A stretch of DNA of 64,000 bases from Sphingomonas radiodurans (GCF_020866845.1 NZ_CP086594.1:992001-1056000); one strand, 5' to 3'; counted from the stretch's first letter, positions 19,501 to 28,597 are shown. Notes: generated from the sequence alone by a model not told the origin. Numbers and translations are program-made.

Positions 19501-20162
19501 TCGGCGCCGTCGTCGGCGTGCAGCCGTTCGGCGGACGCGGCCTCTCCGGCACGGGCCCCAAGGCAGGCGGCCCGCTGTATCTGGGCCGCTTGGTGCGAGG
19601 CGCGGTGGCAGCACCCGCGGTCACCTCCACGCTCGCCGATCCCGCCGCACGCGACCTCGCGCTGTGGCTCGACGCGCAAGGTGACGCAGCTGGTGCCACG
19701 CTCGTGCGCGACGTGGCGAGCGCCTCGCCGCTCGGCGCCGAAGCCGAGCTCGACGGGCCAGTCGGCGAACGCAATCTCTACGCGCTCCATCCGCGCGGCC
19801 GCATCCTGCTTCTGCCCGAGACACCCGCCGGCATGATCGCCCAACTCGCCGCTGGCCTCGCCTCCGGCAACGATCTCGTGGCAGACACCGCCGCGCGGAT
19901 CGACCTTCCCCCCGCCGTTGCCGCCCGCGTTCAGTGGAGCAGCGACTGGACCACAACCGGTCCCTACGCCGGCGCGCTGATCGAAGGCGGAGACGACCGC
20001 GTGCGCGACCTGCACCACCGCATCGCCGCACTCGACGGCCCGATCGTGCTCGTCCAGACAAGCGGCGACGGCTACCGCCTCGAATGGCTGGTCGAGGAAG
20101 TATCCACCTCGATCAACACCACTGCAGCCGGCGGCAACGCTAGCCTGATGGCGATGACGTGA
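16542..20162 (+). CDS. putA: Bifunctional proline dehydrogenase / pyrroline-5-carboxylate dehydrogenase
   Basis: 1206 aa. Proline is oxidised to P5C by an FAD-containing barrel (about residues 60-480; SYDMLGEAA, NIDAEEADRL, RLVKGAYWDAEIK) and then to glutamate by an NAD+-dependent aldehyde dehydrogenase domain (about 570-1000). The latter has catalytic C830 (AGQRCSALR) and E796 (ETGGQNA). A ~180-residue C-terminal region follows. There is no N-terminal ribbon-helix-helix, so this is a bifunctional rather than a trifunctional self-regulating PutA. Membrane-associated when reduced in known members. The putA-rplK gap (150 bp) holds no clear promoter. Confidence 0.96.
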   Translation: MTSVLPPLFADFAPPIRPATPLRAAITAAARRPEPECLAPLLDEATLPDAMKAQALATATTLITALRAKHKGTGVEGLVQEYALSSQEGVALMCLAEALLRIPDAATRDALIRDKIAGGDWRAHMGDGRSLFVNAATWGLVVTGKLTNSVNDRGLGAALTRLLARAGEPVIRRGVDMAMRMMGEQFVTGETIDEALKRAKPLEARGFGYSYDMLGEAATTAADADRYYRDYENAVHAIGKASAGRGIYAGPGISIKLSALHPRYSRPQATRVMAELLPKVRQLALVAKGYDIGFNIDAEEADRLELSLDLLESLALDPELANWNGLGFVVQGYGKRCPMVIDWLVDLARRANRRIMVRLVKGAYWDAEIKRAQVDGQSDFPVYTRKIHTDVAYLASARRLLAHRDAVFPQFATHNAQTLATVHAMAGPEFTLGDYEFQCLHGMGEPLYDEVVGADKLNRPCRIYAPVGTHETLLAYLVRRLLENGANSSFVNRIAEPEVSVADLVADPVAIVRAADVPGQKHAAIALPADLYQGRRNSAGLDLADERVLASLGETMRAGAHAQWLAAPAGGAGTGRLVLNPADHRDTVGTVVEVSPEQAAAAARTAAAAAPSWAAVPPAERAVILDRAAGAMQARLPDLLGLIVREAGKSIPNAIGEVREAIDFLRYYADQARRTLGPAHRPLGVVTCISPWNFPLAIFTGQVAAALVAGNAVLAKPAEETPLIAAQAVAILHEAGVPADVLQLIPGDGPIGAALVAASETAAVMFTGSTDVARLIQRELAARVSATGGPIPLIAETGGQNAMIVDSSALAEQVVADVIASAFDSAGQRCSALRILCLQEEVADRILAMLRGALHELRLGRTDRLAVDIGPVISAEARCSIGRHVAAMRTRGHKVETLPLPEEASHGTFVAPTIIELNDIAELEREVFGPVLHVVRFKRSGLDQLIDHINATGYGLTFGLHTRLDETIAHVTARVKAGNLYINRNVIGAVVGVQPFGGRGLSGTGPKAGGPLYLGRLVRGAVAAPAVTSTLADPAARDLALWLDAQGDAAGATLVRDVASASPLGAEAELDGPVGERNLYALHPRGRILLLPETPAGMIAQLAAGLASGNDLVADTAARIDLPPAVAARVQWSSDWTTTGPYAGALIEGGDDRVRDLHHRIAALDGPIVLVQTSGDGYRLEWLVEEVSTSINTTAAGGNASLMAMT

Positions 20163-20312
20163 CTTGCCCCACGTTCGCATGAGACGAACGGACAGGGACT
20201 AGCAATCCGCTCCCAACCCCGCTATGCGCGCGCCCTTCCAGAAACATCGCTGGAACGCTTGCGGGAGGGCGCCTCGTGCGTCCGCCAACACCGCTAAACT
20301 GAAGAGAGTGAC

Positions 20313-20744
20313 ATGGCGAAAAAGATTACCGGTTATATCAAGCTGCAGGTGCCAGCCGGCGCTGCCAACCCGTCGCCGCCGATCGGCCCGGCGCTGGGTC
20401 AGCGCGGCGTCAACATCATGGAATTCTGCAAGACCTTCAACGCGCAGACCGCGGACATGGAGAAGGGCTCGCCCCTCCCCACCGTGATCACCGTCTACGC
20501 CGACCGTTCGTTCAGCTTCGTGACGAAGACGCCGCCGGCGACCTTCCTCATCAAGAAGGCGCTTGGCCTCAAGGCTGGCTCGAAGGAGCCGGGCAAGGTC
20601 AGCGCGGGCAAGATCACGCGATCGCAGCTGAGCGAAGTCGCGCAGGCTAAGATGAAGGACTTGAACGCGAACGACATCGAAGCCGCGACGAAGATCATCG
20701 AAGGCAGCGCGCGGGCCATGGGCCTCGAAGTGGTGGAGGGCTGA
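20313..20744 (+). CDS. rplK: 50S ribosomal protein L11
   Basis: 143 aa, normal length. Opens [20 protein letters not shown], then [20 protein letters not shown] and the C-terminal rRNA-binding half ending [11 protein letters not shown]11 binds 23S rRNA at the GTPase-associated centre. A GAGAG stretch precedes the ATG. rplA follows after 2 nt. The usual upstream partners secE and nusG are missing; putA lies there instead. Confidence 0.98.
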   Translation: MAKKITGYIKLQVPAGAANPSPPIGPALGQRGVNIMEFCKTFNAQTADMEKGSPLPTVITVYADRSFSFVTKTPPATFLIKKALGLKAGSKEPGKVSAGKITRSQLSEVAQAKMKDLNANDIEAATKIIEGSARAMGLEVVEG

Positions 20745-20746
20745 AC

Positions 20747-21439
20747 ATGGCACACGTAAGCAAGAAGCAGAAGGCCATCACGATCGACCGTGAGAAGCTG
20801 CACGGCGTCGACGAGGCGATCAACCTCGCCAAGACCGGTGCGTCGTCCAAGTTCGACGAGACGATCGAAGTCGCGCTGAACCTCGGCGTCGATCCGCGTC
20901 ACGCCGATCAGATGGTCCGTGGCGTCGTCACGCTGCCCAAGGGCACCGGCAAGACGGTGCGCGTGGGCGTGTTCGCCAAGGGCGCAAAGGCCGACGAGGC
21001 ACGCGCTGCTGGCGCGGACGTCGTTGGCGCCGAGGATCTCATGGAGGCGATCCAGGGCGGCAAGATCGATTTCGACCGCTGCATCGCGACCCCGGACATG
21101 ATGGGCATCGTCGGCCGCCTCGGTAAGGTTCTTGGTCCGAAGGGCCTGATGCCGAACCCGAAGCTCGGCACCGTGACGATGAACGTCGCCGCGGCGGTGG
21201 AAGCCGCCAAGGGCGGCCAAGTCGAGTACCGCGTCGAGAAGGCCGGCATCATCCACTCCGGCATCGGCAAGGCAAGCTTCCCGGCCGAAGACCTGCGCGC
21301 GAACTTCGACGCGCTGGTCGATGCCGTCGTGAAGGCCAAGCCGTCGGGCGCGAAGGGCAAGTACGTCCGCAAGGTCGCGATCTCGAGCACCATGGGTGCC
21401 GGGATCAAGGTCGACGTGGCGGAAGTCGCTGCCGCCTGA
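20747..21439 (+). CDS. rplA: 50S ribosomal protein L1
   Basis: 230 aa, normal length. Signatures include [29 protein letters not shown] and the closing [19 protein letters not shown]1 forms the mobile stalk near the E site and in many bacteria represses its own operon by binding its mRNA. It is separated from rplK by 2 nt and followed by a strong terminator, so rplKA is a closed two-gene unit here instead of continuing to rplJL. Confidence 0.98.
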   Translation: MAHVSKKQKAITIDREKLHGVDEAINLAKTGASSKFDETIEVALNLGVDPRHADQMVRGVVTLPKGTGKTVRVGVFAKGAKADEARAAGADVVGAEDLMEAIQGGKIDFDRCIATPDMMGIVGRLGKVLGPKGLMPNPKLGTVTMNVAAAVEAAKGGQVEYRVEKAGIIHSGIGKASFPAEDLRANFDALVDAVVKAKPSGAKGKYVRKVAISSTMGAGIKVDVAEVAAA

Positions 21440-21462
21440 TCGCGCTTCAGATTGCGTAACGG

Positions 21463-21493
21463 AAAAGGCCGGGGGCAACCCCGGCCTTTTTTT
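21463..21493 (+). terminator. rho-independent terminator after rplA
   Basis: GGCCGGGG-GCAA-CCCCGGCC, an 8-bp all-G/C stem, followed by seven T. It closes the rplK-rplA unit. Confidence 0.93.
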
Positions 21494-21499
21494 GTTCTC

Positions 21500-21605
21500 C
21501 TACCCTCCCGCCTGCGGGAGGGGCTGGGGGAGGGCATGTCCCCAACCGTACCCGTTGTAGGCATCAGACAGCCCCTCCCCTAACCCCTCCCGCAAGCGGG
21601 AGGGG
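21500..21605. repeat. Intergenic palindromic repeat, CCCTCCCGCNNGCGGGAGGG type
   Basis: CTACCCTCCCGCCTGCGGGA on the left and CCTCCCGCAAGCGGGAGGGG on the right, with GGGGGAGGGC/GCCCCTCCCC between. It lies immediately behind the rplA terminator, before the GH13 gene. Confidence 0.7.
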
Positions 21606-21645
21606 AACCCGTGAACCCGTCCATTGTCGAAGCGTTACGATCATC

Positions 21646-23241
21646 ATGAGCGAGCCCACCCTCTCCCCGCCCTGGTGGCAAAGCGGTGTCATCTACCAGA
21701 TCTACCCGCGCTCATTCGCGGACAGCAACGGCGACGGCATCGGCGATCTCGCCGGCGTCGAAGCGCACCTCGATCACGTCGCATCGCTCGGCGTCGACGC
21801 GATCTGGCTATCTCCGATCTTCCCATCGCCGATGGCCGACTTCGGCTATGACGTCGCCGATTACACCGGCATCGATCCCATGTTCGGCGACCTCGCCGCC
21901 TTCGACCGCCTCCTCGCCGCCGTCCACGCCCGCGGCCTCAAGCTGCTGCTCGATTTCGTTCCCAACCACAGCTCGACCGCCCATCCCTGGTTCGTCGAAA
22001 GCCGCGCCAGCCGCGACAACTCCAAGCGCGATTGGTACATCTGGCGCGATCCCGCCCCCGGCGGCGGCCCACCCAACAACTGGATCAGCGACATGGGCGG
22101 CCCCGCCTGGGCGCTCGATCGCACGACCGGCCAGTATTATCTCCACACCTTCCTGACCGAACAAGCCGACCTCAACTGGCGCAACCCCGAGGTCGTGCAG
22201 GCGATGACCGACGTGCTGCGCTTCTGGCTCGACCGCGGCGTCGACGGCTTCCGCATCGACGTGCTCTGGCACATCGTCAAAGCCGAGGGCCTGCCCGACA
22301 ACCCAAGCAACCCCGACTGGCGCGAGGGCATGGCCGACAAGCTGCGCGTCCTGCAGCACAACTCCACCGACCAGCCCGAAGCGCACGCCTTCGCCCGCAC
22401 CTTCCGCGAACTCGCCGACAGCTATGGCGAGACGCTGCTCGTCGGCGAAATCTTCCTGCCGCGCGATCGCCTGATGCGCTGGTACGGCACGCCCGACGCG
22501 CCCGGTGTCCACCTGCCCTTCAACTTCGAGCTGATCGAAAACCCCTGGGATCGCGATACACTCGCCAGACTGATCACCGAATACGACGCCGCAATCCCCG
22601 CGCACGGCTGGCCCAACTGGGTCATCGGCAGCCACGACGCCCCGCGCATCGCCGCGCGCACCGGCGAAGCGCAGGCGCGCGTCGCCGCGATGCTGCTGCT
22701 GACGCTCCGCGGCACCCCGACGCTCTACCAGGGCGACGAACTCGGCATCGGCAAAGTCGACATTCCCCCCCACCGCATCCGCGACCCGCAGGATTTGCGC
22801 CAGCCGGGCATGGGCCTCGGCCGCGATCGATCGCGCACGCCGATACCGTGGGACGCCTCGCCCAACGCCGGCTTCTCCACCGCCGAGCCATGGCTGCCCA
22901 TCAACCCCGACTGGCCCACCCGCAACGTCGCCGCGCAGGAAGCCGATCCGCAATCGATGCTCGCCCTCCACCGCCGCCTCCTCACCGCCCGACGCGCGAA
23001 CCCGGCGCTCTCCCTCGGCAGCATGACGCTCCACCCCGCCCCCGACGACATCCTCGCCTACGAACGCCACCACGGCGACCAACGCGTCTTCATCGCGCTC
23101 AACATGGGCAGCGAACCGCGCGACATCACCCTGCCGCCGGGAAGCCACCCCGGCGCGATCCTTGTCGCCACGAGCGAGCGGCGCGCCTACGACGGCCGCA
23201 TAAAGCCCGACGAAGGCTTCGTAGTCGAATTGGAGCACTGA
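21646..23241 (+). CDS. GH13 alpha-glucosidase
   Basis: 531 aa, cytoplasmic (no signal peptide), of the oligo-1,6/alpha-glucosidase branch of family 13. The barrel shows VIYQIYPRSFADSNGDGIGD, LLLDFVPNHSS, nucleophile D205 (DGFRIDV), acid/base E268 (LVGEIFL) and transition-state Asp D331. The last motif reads SHDAPR, with serine where most members have NHD. A short beta C-terminal domain follows. It would release glucose from alpha-linked oligosaccharides or sucrose-like substrates. Its TGA overlaps the next gene's ATG (TGATG), so it is coupled to a glycosyltransferase. Confidence 0.92.
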   Translation: MSEPTLSPPWWQSGVIYQIYPRSFADSNGDGIGDLAGVEAHLDHVASLGVDAIWLSPIFPSPMADFGYDVADYTGIDPMFGDLAAFDRLLAAVHARGLKLLLDFVPNHSSTAHPWFVESRASRDNSKRDWYIWRDPAPGGGPPNNWISDMGGPAWALDRTTGQYYLHTFLTEQADLNWRNPEVVQAMTDVLRFWLDRGVDGFRIDVLWHIVKAEGLPDNPSNPDWREGMADKLRVLQHNSTDQPEAHAFARTFRELADSYGETLLVGEIFLPRDRLMRWYGTPDAPGVHLPFNFELIENPWDRDTLARLITEYDAAIPAHGWPNWVIGSHDAPRIAARTGEAQARVAAMLLLTLRGTPTLYQGDELGIGKVDIPPHRIRDPQDLRQPGMGLGRDRSRTPIPWDASPNAGFSTAEPWLPINPDWPTRNVAAQEADPQSMLALHRRLLTARRANPALSLGSMTLHPAPDDILAYERHHGDQRVFIALNMGSEPRDITLPPGSHPGAILVATSERRAYDGRIKPDEGFVVELEH

Positions 23242-24248
23242 TGCGTATCGCGATGCTGTCGTCGATTTCGTGGCCGACGCCGCCCACCGGCTACGGCCCG
23301 TGGGAATTGGTGACGAGCCTGCTGACCGAGGCGCTCGTCGCGTGCGGCATCGATGTTACGCTGTTCGCCACGCAGAACTCGCATACCGCCGCCAAGCTAG
23401 AAGGCGTGGCGTCGCGCGGCTATTCGGAGAAGCCGCACCTCGACGCAAAGGTCTGGGAAGCGCTTCACATCGCGCATTGCATCGAGCAGGCGGGCGAGTT
23501 CGATCTGATCCACAATCAGGCCGATTTCATGCCGCTCACCTGGTCGCGCACGATCGATACGCCGATGCTGACGACGATCCACGGTTTTTCGTCCGAGCGG
23601 ATCGTGCCGGTGTACCAGCGCTACGACGATCGCGTGCAGTACGTCTCGATCAGCGACGCCGACCGCCATCCCGCGCTCACCTATGCGGCGACGATCCACC
23701 ACGGCATCCCGCTCGACGACTTCACTTTCGACGCGACGGGCAGCGACGACCTCCTGTTCTTCGGCCGCATTCACCCCGACAAAGGGCCCGCCGACGCCAT
23801 CGCCGCCGCGCGCGCCGCCGATCGCCGGCTCGTCATGGCCGGGCTGGTGCAGGACCACGGCTATCACGAACGCGAAGTCGCCCCGCACATCGACGACGAC
23901 CGCGTCATCTTCCACGGCGTCATCGGCGGCGCCGAGCGCGTCACAACGCTCGGCAACGCCCGCGCCTTGCTTCACCTCATCGGCTTCGACGAACCGTTCG
24001 GACTGTCGGTAGTCGAAGCGATGGCGTGCGGCACCCCGGTCATCGCCTTCAACCGCGGCTCGATGCCCGAACTGATCGACCACGGCGTAACCGGCTTCCT
24101 CGTCGACACGATCGACGAAGCGGTGGCCGCGATCGCCCGCATCGACGAGATCGACCGCACCGCCTGCCGCCGCGCCGTGGCGGAGCGCTTCAGCGTCGAG
24201 CGTATGGCGGACGACTATATTCGGCTTTACGAGCGGCTTCTCGCTTAA
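23241..24248 (+). CDS. Glycosyltransferase family 4
   Basis: 335 aa. The N-terminal Rossmann half opens MRIAMLSSISWPTPPTGYGP and contains LIHNQADFMPL. The C-terminal half has LFFGRIHPDKGP and the donor-binding GFDEPFGLSVVEAMACGTPV, where an E-x7-E pair binds the nucleotide sugar in GT4 enzymes. The start codon overlaps the GH13 stop by one base, implying translational coupling and a shared carbohydrate pathway. The product, whether a disaccharide or a glycosylated acceptor, cannot be told from sequence alone. Confidence 0.92.
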   Translation: MRIAMLSSISWPTPPTGYGPWELVTSLLTEALVACGIDVTLFATQNSHTAAKLEGVASRGYSEKPHLDAKVWEALHIAHCIEQAGEFDLIHNQADFMPLTWSRTIDTPMLTTIHGFSSERIVPVYQRYDDRVQYVSISDADRHPALTYAATIHHGIPLDDFTFDATGSDDLLFFGRIHPDKGPADAIAAARAADRRLVMAGLVQDHGYHEREVAPHIDDDRVIFHGVIGGAERVTTLGNARALLHLIGFDEPFGLSVVEAMACGTPVIAFNRGSMPELIDHGVTGFLVDTIDEAVAAIARIDEIDRTACRRAVAERFSVERMADDYIRLYERLLA

Positions 24249-24273
24249 CTTTCCCGCCTACCTGACCCCACCC

Positions 24274-24356
24274 CCGTTCGTGCCCAGCGAAGTCGAGGCA
24301 AATGCCCGAGGCGCAGCGCTCGTGGCTGGTCCCTCGACGGTGCTCGGGACGAACGG
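24274..24356. repeat. Intergenic palindromic repeat, CCGTTCGTG type (third copy)
   Basis: CCGTTCGTGCCCAGCGAAGT mirrored by GGTGCTCGGGACGAACGG. A diverged copy of the family at 1750 and 14611. Confidence 0.65.
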
Positions 24357-24434
24357 CGAAAAGCCGATGATCGAGTGGAGCGGTGGACATCCCCCGCCCA
24401 CCCCGCGACAACACAAAAAACAGGAGAGAGCCCC

Positions 24435-25607
24435 ATGCCGCATTACGGCGACCTGCAAACCCAGATCTACGGCGCCGGCCTATCTGGCGTCCTCCCCACC
24501 CTCCCCGTCGATTTCGCCACGCTCGAACGCCGAGCCCAGGCCGCGCTCCCCCCGCACATCCTCACCTACGTTCAGGGCGGCTGCGGCGACGAATATACGC
24601 AGGACCAGAACGCCAGCGCCTTCCGCCACTGGGGCATGGTGCCGCGCATGATGGTCGATGCGACGCACCGCGACCTGTCGATTGACCTGTTCGGGCTCAA
24701 GCTGCCGTCGCCCGTCTTCATGGCGCCGATCGGCGTCACCGGCATGATGTCGCAAGACCAGCACGGCGACATCCACGCCGCGCAGGCCTCCGCCACCACT
24801 GGCGTGCCACTCACCGCCTCTACGCTCTCCAACGATCCGCTCGAAAACGTGAAGGCCGCATGCCGCGACACCCCCGCCTTCTTCCAGCTCTACACCCCGC
24901 GCGACAAGGAACTCGCCGAAAGCCTCGTTGGGCGTGCCGAAGCCGCGGGCTACAAGGCGATCGTCGTCACGCTCGACACCTGGGTCACCGGCTGGCGCCC
25001 GCGCGATCTCAATACGTCGAACTTCCCGCAGCTCCGCGGCCACGTCCTGCAGAATTATTTCAGCGACCCGCGCTTCCGCGCGATGCTCGGCGGCAAGGCG
25101 CCCGAGGACGATCTGCGCGCCGCGATCGGCACGTGGGGCGCGACGTTCGGCAAGGTGCTGACGTGGAGCGACATGCCGTGGCTCAAATCGATCACCAAGC
25201 TGCCGATCGTCCTAAAGGGCATCTGCCACCCCGATGACGCACGCCGCGCGATCGATAGCGGCGCCGACGGGATCTACGTCTCGAACCACGGCGGGCGGCA
25301 AGCCAATGGCGGAATCGCCGCGATCGACATGCTCCCCGCGGTCGCCGCGGCGGTGAAGGGCGCGGTGCCGGTGCTATTCGACTCAGGCATCCGCTCGGGC
25401 AGCGACGTGGTGAAGGCGATCGCGCTCGGCGCCGACGCGGTCGGGATCGGACGGCCCTATTCGTACGGCCTCGCGCTTGGCGGCGCCGCTGGCTGCGCAC
25501 ACGTGCTGCGCTGCATCCTCGCCGAAGCCGACCTGCTGATGGCCGTCAACGGCTGGCCGACGCTCGATGCGGTGCGGTCGGCGGGAGCGAGCCGGACCGA
25601 TCGATAG
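24435..25607 (+). CDS. FMN-dependent alpha-hydroxy acid oxidase, lactate 2-monooxygenase-like
   Basis: 390 aa from the ATG at 24435 (AGGAGAG 6 nt upstream). It shows the single FMN-barrel of the lactate dehydrogenase/glycolate oxidase family. The start YGDLQTQIYGAGLSGVLPTLP and THRDLSIDLFG, MAPIGVTGMMSQDQHGD and LDTWVTGWRPRDLN closely follow the mycobacterial lactate 2-monooxygenase pattern as I remember it. Catalytic H285 and substrate-binding R288 are present (SNHGGRQ), and the phosphate-binding DSGIRSGSDVVKA and GIGRPYSYG follow. It probably oxidises L-lactate or a related 2-hydroxy acid; monooxygenase versus oxidase activity is not decided by sequence. Confidence 0.88.
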   Translation: MPHYGDLQTQIYGAGLSGVLPTLPVDFATLERRAQAALPPHILTYVQGGCGDEYTQDQNASAFRHWGMVPRMMVDATHRDLSIDLFGLKLPSPVFMAPIGVTGMMSQDQHGDIHAAQASATTGVPLTASTLSNDPLENVKAACRDTPAFFQLYTPRDKELAESLVGRAEAAGYKAIVVTLDTWVTGWRPRDLNTSNFPQLRGHVLQNYFSDPRFRAMLGGKAPEDDLRAAIGTWGATFGKVLTWSDMPWLKSITKLPIVLKGICHPDDARRAIDSGADGIYVSNHGGRQANGGIAAIDMLPAVAAAVKGAVPVLFDSGIRSGSDVVKAIALGADAVGIGRPYSYGLALGGAAGCAHVLRCILAEADLLMAVNGWPTLDAVRSAGASRTDR

Positions 25608-25664
25608 ACCGACAGATCCCCACAAACACGAATATCCCCGCGAGGGCGGGGATGACGGTGCAAA

Positions 25665-25688
25665 GGCCCTCCCCCGAAGGAGAGGGCC
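25665..25688 (-). terminator. Possible terminator between convergent genes
   Basis: GGCCCTC..CGAA..GAGGGCC hairpin; on the minus strand it is followed by TTTG only, so it is a weak candidate. The 89-bp gap also holds the palindrome ATCCCCGCGAGGGCGGGGAT. Confidence 0.35.
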
Positions 25689-25696
25689 AGTATCGA

Positions 25697-28180
25697 TCAG
25701 AGGCCGACCAGCCCGCCGTCTTCGCGGGTGATCACGATCGTCGCCGAGCGCGGACGGCTCGGTGTGGCCGGGGTGCCGGTCTGCGAGGCAGGCCAGCTCG
25801 ACGTGATGTTGGTCGGGCCACCATTCTCGCCCGGATGCTGGATGTTGACGAACACCGAGCGGCCGTCCGGCGTGGACGAGATACCCGTGATTTCGCACTC
25901 GCGCGGCCCGACGAGGATGCGCTTCAGCGTCGCGCCCGGCGCCTTGCCGACCCGCGTCGTCGCCGTGCTGGTCCCGGCCGACGTGGTGTTGGTGATCGTC
26001 TTGGCCCCGCCGTCGCCGACGCGGCCCGGAATGGCGACCAGCATCTGGTTGTTGGTCACGTCGGTAAAGGCGCCGTCGTCGGTCTGGATCCACATCAGCG
26101 GATTGGCGCCCTGCCCTGTCACGTTCGAAGGCAGGCTGAACCACAAGCCGTCAGGTGACGAGAAGTCGTTGCTCGCATCGAGGCCCGACAGGTTGATGTT
26201 GGCCGCGTCGGCATCGCTGTTCGCACCGAAGGCATAAATGTCCCAGGTGAAGGCGGTCGCCTCGGTCGTGCCGCCGGTCTCGGCCAGGCGGATGATGTGG
26301 CCGTTGACGTTACCCTGGCCGTTGGTGCGGCCATCGACGCGTGGATCGATGTACGAGCGCGGGTTGGCCGCATCGACGCGCGCGGGTGTGCGCGACGTGT
26401 TGTTTGTAAGCGTAAGGTACATCTCGCCGTTGGCCGGGTTCACCGCTGTCCATTCCGGGCGATCCATCGGGGTCGCACCGACGAAGTCGGCGGCGAGCCG
26501 GCTGTTGATCAGCACGTCGGCCTGATCGGCGAACGGATAATCAGCGTTGCTGCTCGTCAGCGGACCCGTACCGAAGGTCAGCGGCAACCACTGGCCCGAT
26601 CCGTCGGCGTTGAGCTTGGCGACATAGAGCGTGCCGGCATCGAGATACTTGTCGCCGATCGCCAGGCGATCCGCAGCGTTCGCATCCGCGGCCGACCAAG
26701 CAACGTTCGATACGAACTTGTACAGATACTCGTTCTGCGCGTCGTCGCCCATGTAGAAGGCAGGCTTGACGCCAGCGACCATCCGGCCGGGCTCGATGCC
26801 TTCGTGATTCCGGCGACCGAGCGCGGTGCGCTTACGCGGCACCGAGTTGACGTTGTACGGATCGATCTCGACGATCCAGCCATACTGGAATGGCTCGTGG
26901 CGGTAGTCACCGGTGCCGTCCGCGGCCGTACCCGCCACCGCGGTGGCGTTCCACTTACGGAAGATCGTGCTCGACGCGTCGGCCGGCGTAACCGTCGTCC
27001 AGCCATAGTTGCCGGTACGACCCTCGGCGATGCCATACCGCGTCAGGCTGCGGTTTTCCTTCGCCTGGCCGGCGGCGGTACGAACCGCAGCATCACCGAC
27101 ATTGCGGCGGAAATAGCCAGCCCAGTTTTCTTCCGCCGTGCCATAGGTGCCCCAGGGCATATAGCCGTTGGCGCAATTGTTGATCGTGCCGCGGCCCTGC
27201 GTGCCGTCGGTCGAGAATGCGGTGCGCAGCAGCGGATGGCCGCGAGCTGGGCCGTTGAACGCCATCGGCGTGTTCGGCGTGATGCGGCGATTGAGCGCCG
27301 ACGACTGGACGTAGGTCCAGCCCGAAGCACCGCGCGTCACTTCGATCACCGAAACGCCGTGCGCTTCGATTTCCTTGATCGCCTCGGCCTCGGGGCGAGC
27401 GCCGCCGACCGTCGTCACACCGTTCGGGTGGAGATACGCTTCCGAGATATTCTCGTGGTTGAGCACCAGCAGGCCACGCGTGTTGGACGAAACGTCGCGA
27501 GTCGCGCCCGTCGCGGCCAGGCCGAAGAAGGTCATGCCATCGTGATGGTCGCCAGAGCGTGCAGCGAAGTTCGTGTCGGTGCCGTCATTGGCATACGCAG
27601 GCGTCGTGCCGTTGATCGGGTCGCCGAGGCGATACAGCACCGATACGCGATAGCCGGCCGGTACAGTGACCAGATCGTTGCGGTTCTTGGCGACGGCGGT
27701 GAAGCCGAGCACTGCTGGCGAGACGGTGATCGTCGTGTCGGCGGTCGCGGTGTCGCCCACGCCGGTCGTGCCGGTGAAGCGGAAGACGAGCGGCGTCGCT
27801 GCGTTAACGGCGGGCGCGGTGAAAGTCGCGGTCGCCGTGTTGGCGCCGCTCAGTGTCACCGTCGGCCCGCTCACCTGCGTCCAGCCAACCGTCTGCGCGG
27901 TCGAGCTTGCGGTGCCCTGCAGCCGCACCAGGCTGCCGGCGGTGGTCGCAGCGTTCGCGCCGGCGGCCGCCGTGATCGAGTCGCGCGTCAGCGTCGAGTC
28001 GTCGCCGCCGCAGCCGGCGAGCAGCACGCCGCCGAACACGGCGGTCGTCATCGCGGTCAAACCGCCCATCAGCGTCTGGCGACGCGAATAGCGCTGTGCA
28101 ACCAGATCATTGAGATGAATGCTGTTGGTACGGTTCGTATCGATGTCGCCGTCATCGTACGTGAAGATCGCGTTGCTCAT
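25697..28180 (-). CDS. PhoX-like (DUF839) phosphatase, TAT-exported lipoprotein
   Basis: 827 aa from the ATG at 28180 (GGGGGGA 5 nt upstream). Near residue 32 a twin-arginine motif (SRRQTLMGG) precedes a hydrophobic stretch and lipobox LLAGC, so export by TAT with lipidation is likely. Residues ~75-155 form an Ig-like insert (GSLVRLQGTASST, VGWTQVSGPTVTLSGA). The remainder is a beta-propeller of the DUF839/PhoX type: DHHDGMTFFGL, LLVLNHENISEAYLHPNG, RRNHEGIEPGRM, DRPEWTAVNPANGEMYL. PhoX enzymes are calcium/iron alkaline phosphatases; phosphatase activity here is inferred. No Pho box identified. Confidence 0.85.
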   Translation of the reverse strand: MSNAIFTYDDGDIDTNRTNSIHLNDLVAQRYSRRQTLMGGLTAMTTAVFGGVLLAGCGGDDSTLTRDSITAAAGANAATTAGSLVRLQGTASSTAQTVGWTQVSGPTVTLSGANTATATFTAPAVNAATPLVFRFTGTTGVGDTATADTTITVSPAVLGFTAVAKNRNDLVTVPAGYRVSVLYRLGDPINGTTPAYANDGTDTNFAARSGDHHDGMTFFGLAATGATRDVSSNTRGLLVLNHENISEAYLHPNGVTTVGGARPEAEAIKEIEAHGVSVIEVTRGASGWTYVQSSALNRRITPNTPMAFNGPARGHPLLRTAFSTDGTQGRGTINNCANGYMPWGTYGTAEENWAGYFRRNVGDAAVRTAAGQAKENRSLTRYGIAEGRTGNYGWTTVTPADASSTIFRKWNATAVAGTAADGTGDYRHEPFQYGWIVEIDPYNVNSVPRKRTALGRRNHEGIEPGRMVAGVKPAFYMGDDAQNEYLYKFVSNVAWSAADANAADRLAIGDKYLDAGTLYVAKLNADGSGQWLPLTFGTGPLTSSNADYPFADQADVLINSRLAADFVGATPMDRPEWTAVNPANGEMYLTLTNNTSRTPARVDAANPRSYIDPRVDGRTNGQGNVNGHIIRLAETGGTTEATAFTWDIYAFGANSDADAANINLSGLDASNDFSSPDGLWFSLPSNVTGQGANPLMWIQTDDGAFTDVTNNQMLVAIPGRVGDGGAKTITNTTSAGTSTATTRVGKAPGATLKRILVGPRECEITGISSTPDGRSVFVNIQHPGENGGPTNITSSWPASQTGTPATPSRPRSATIVITREDGGLVGL

Positions 28181-28312
28181 TATTTCCCCCCGAGGGCCAG
28201 TACGTTGAACAGCCTCTGGAGCGGGTACGTGACGCCTGCGTGGCGTATCGAAGGCGGTTTGATTGCGGATGCGTGACGGTTTTGCGACGCGGCTTCCGCA
28301 CCTTCCCCGCCA

Positions 28313-28340
28313 TTGACGCAATCTCAGAAATCGGTATGGA
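28313..28340 (+). promoter_or_regulatory. Putative rplJ-rplL promoter
   Basis: TTGACG, 16 bp, TATGGA. It would give a leader of about 250 nt before rplJ, as expected where L10-L7/L12 autoregulates by binding its mRNA. The rest of the 417-bp gap 28181-28597 shows no gene; a G+C-rich stretch with GCGCTTGCGCGC-type hairpins fills the leader. Confidence 0.42.
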
Positions 28341-28597
28341 GCGGCGCTTGCCGTGCGTGCCGTCAGGCGCGTGCGGTGCCGTCCGAGACAGTGGGTGCGC
28401 CGGGTTTGCCGGTGCTTAATTTCCCGCCGAGACGGGGACAGGATTTTACCGCAGCGCTTGCGCGCTCCGGTCTGCCGCGCGGCTAACCGCCCCGCGACTT
28501 CCCATTCCCCATCGCTGGACAACCGCAGGCGGAGGTTCCGTGTGCGGATCGTAACCGGGCGCGGCCTCACCGCTGCGTCCTAAGTGTGGAGAATGGC

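Noticed and set aside
22032..23240. Long frame fused to the GT4 gene upstream of 23241
   Set aside because: It is the out-of-frame reading of the GH13 gene; the composition (Arg/Pro-rich) is that of a shadow frame.
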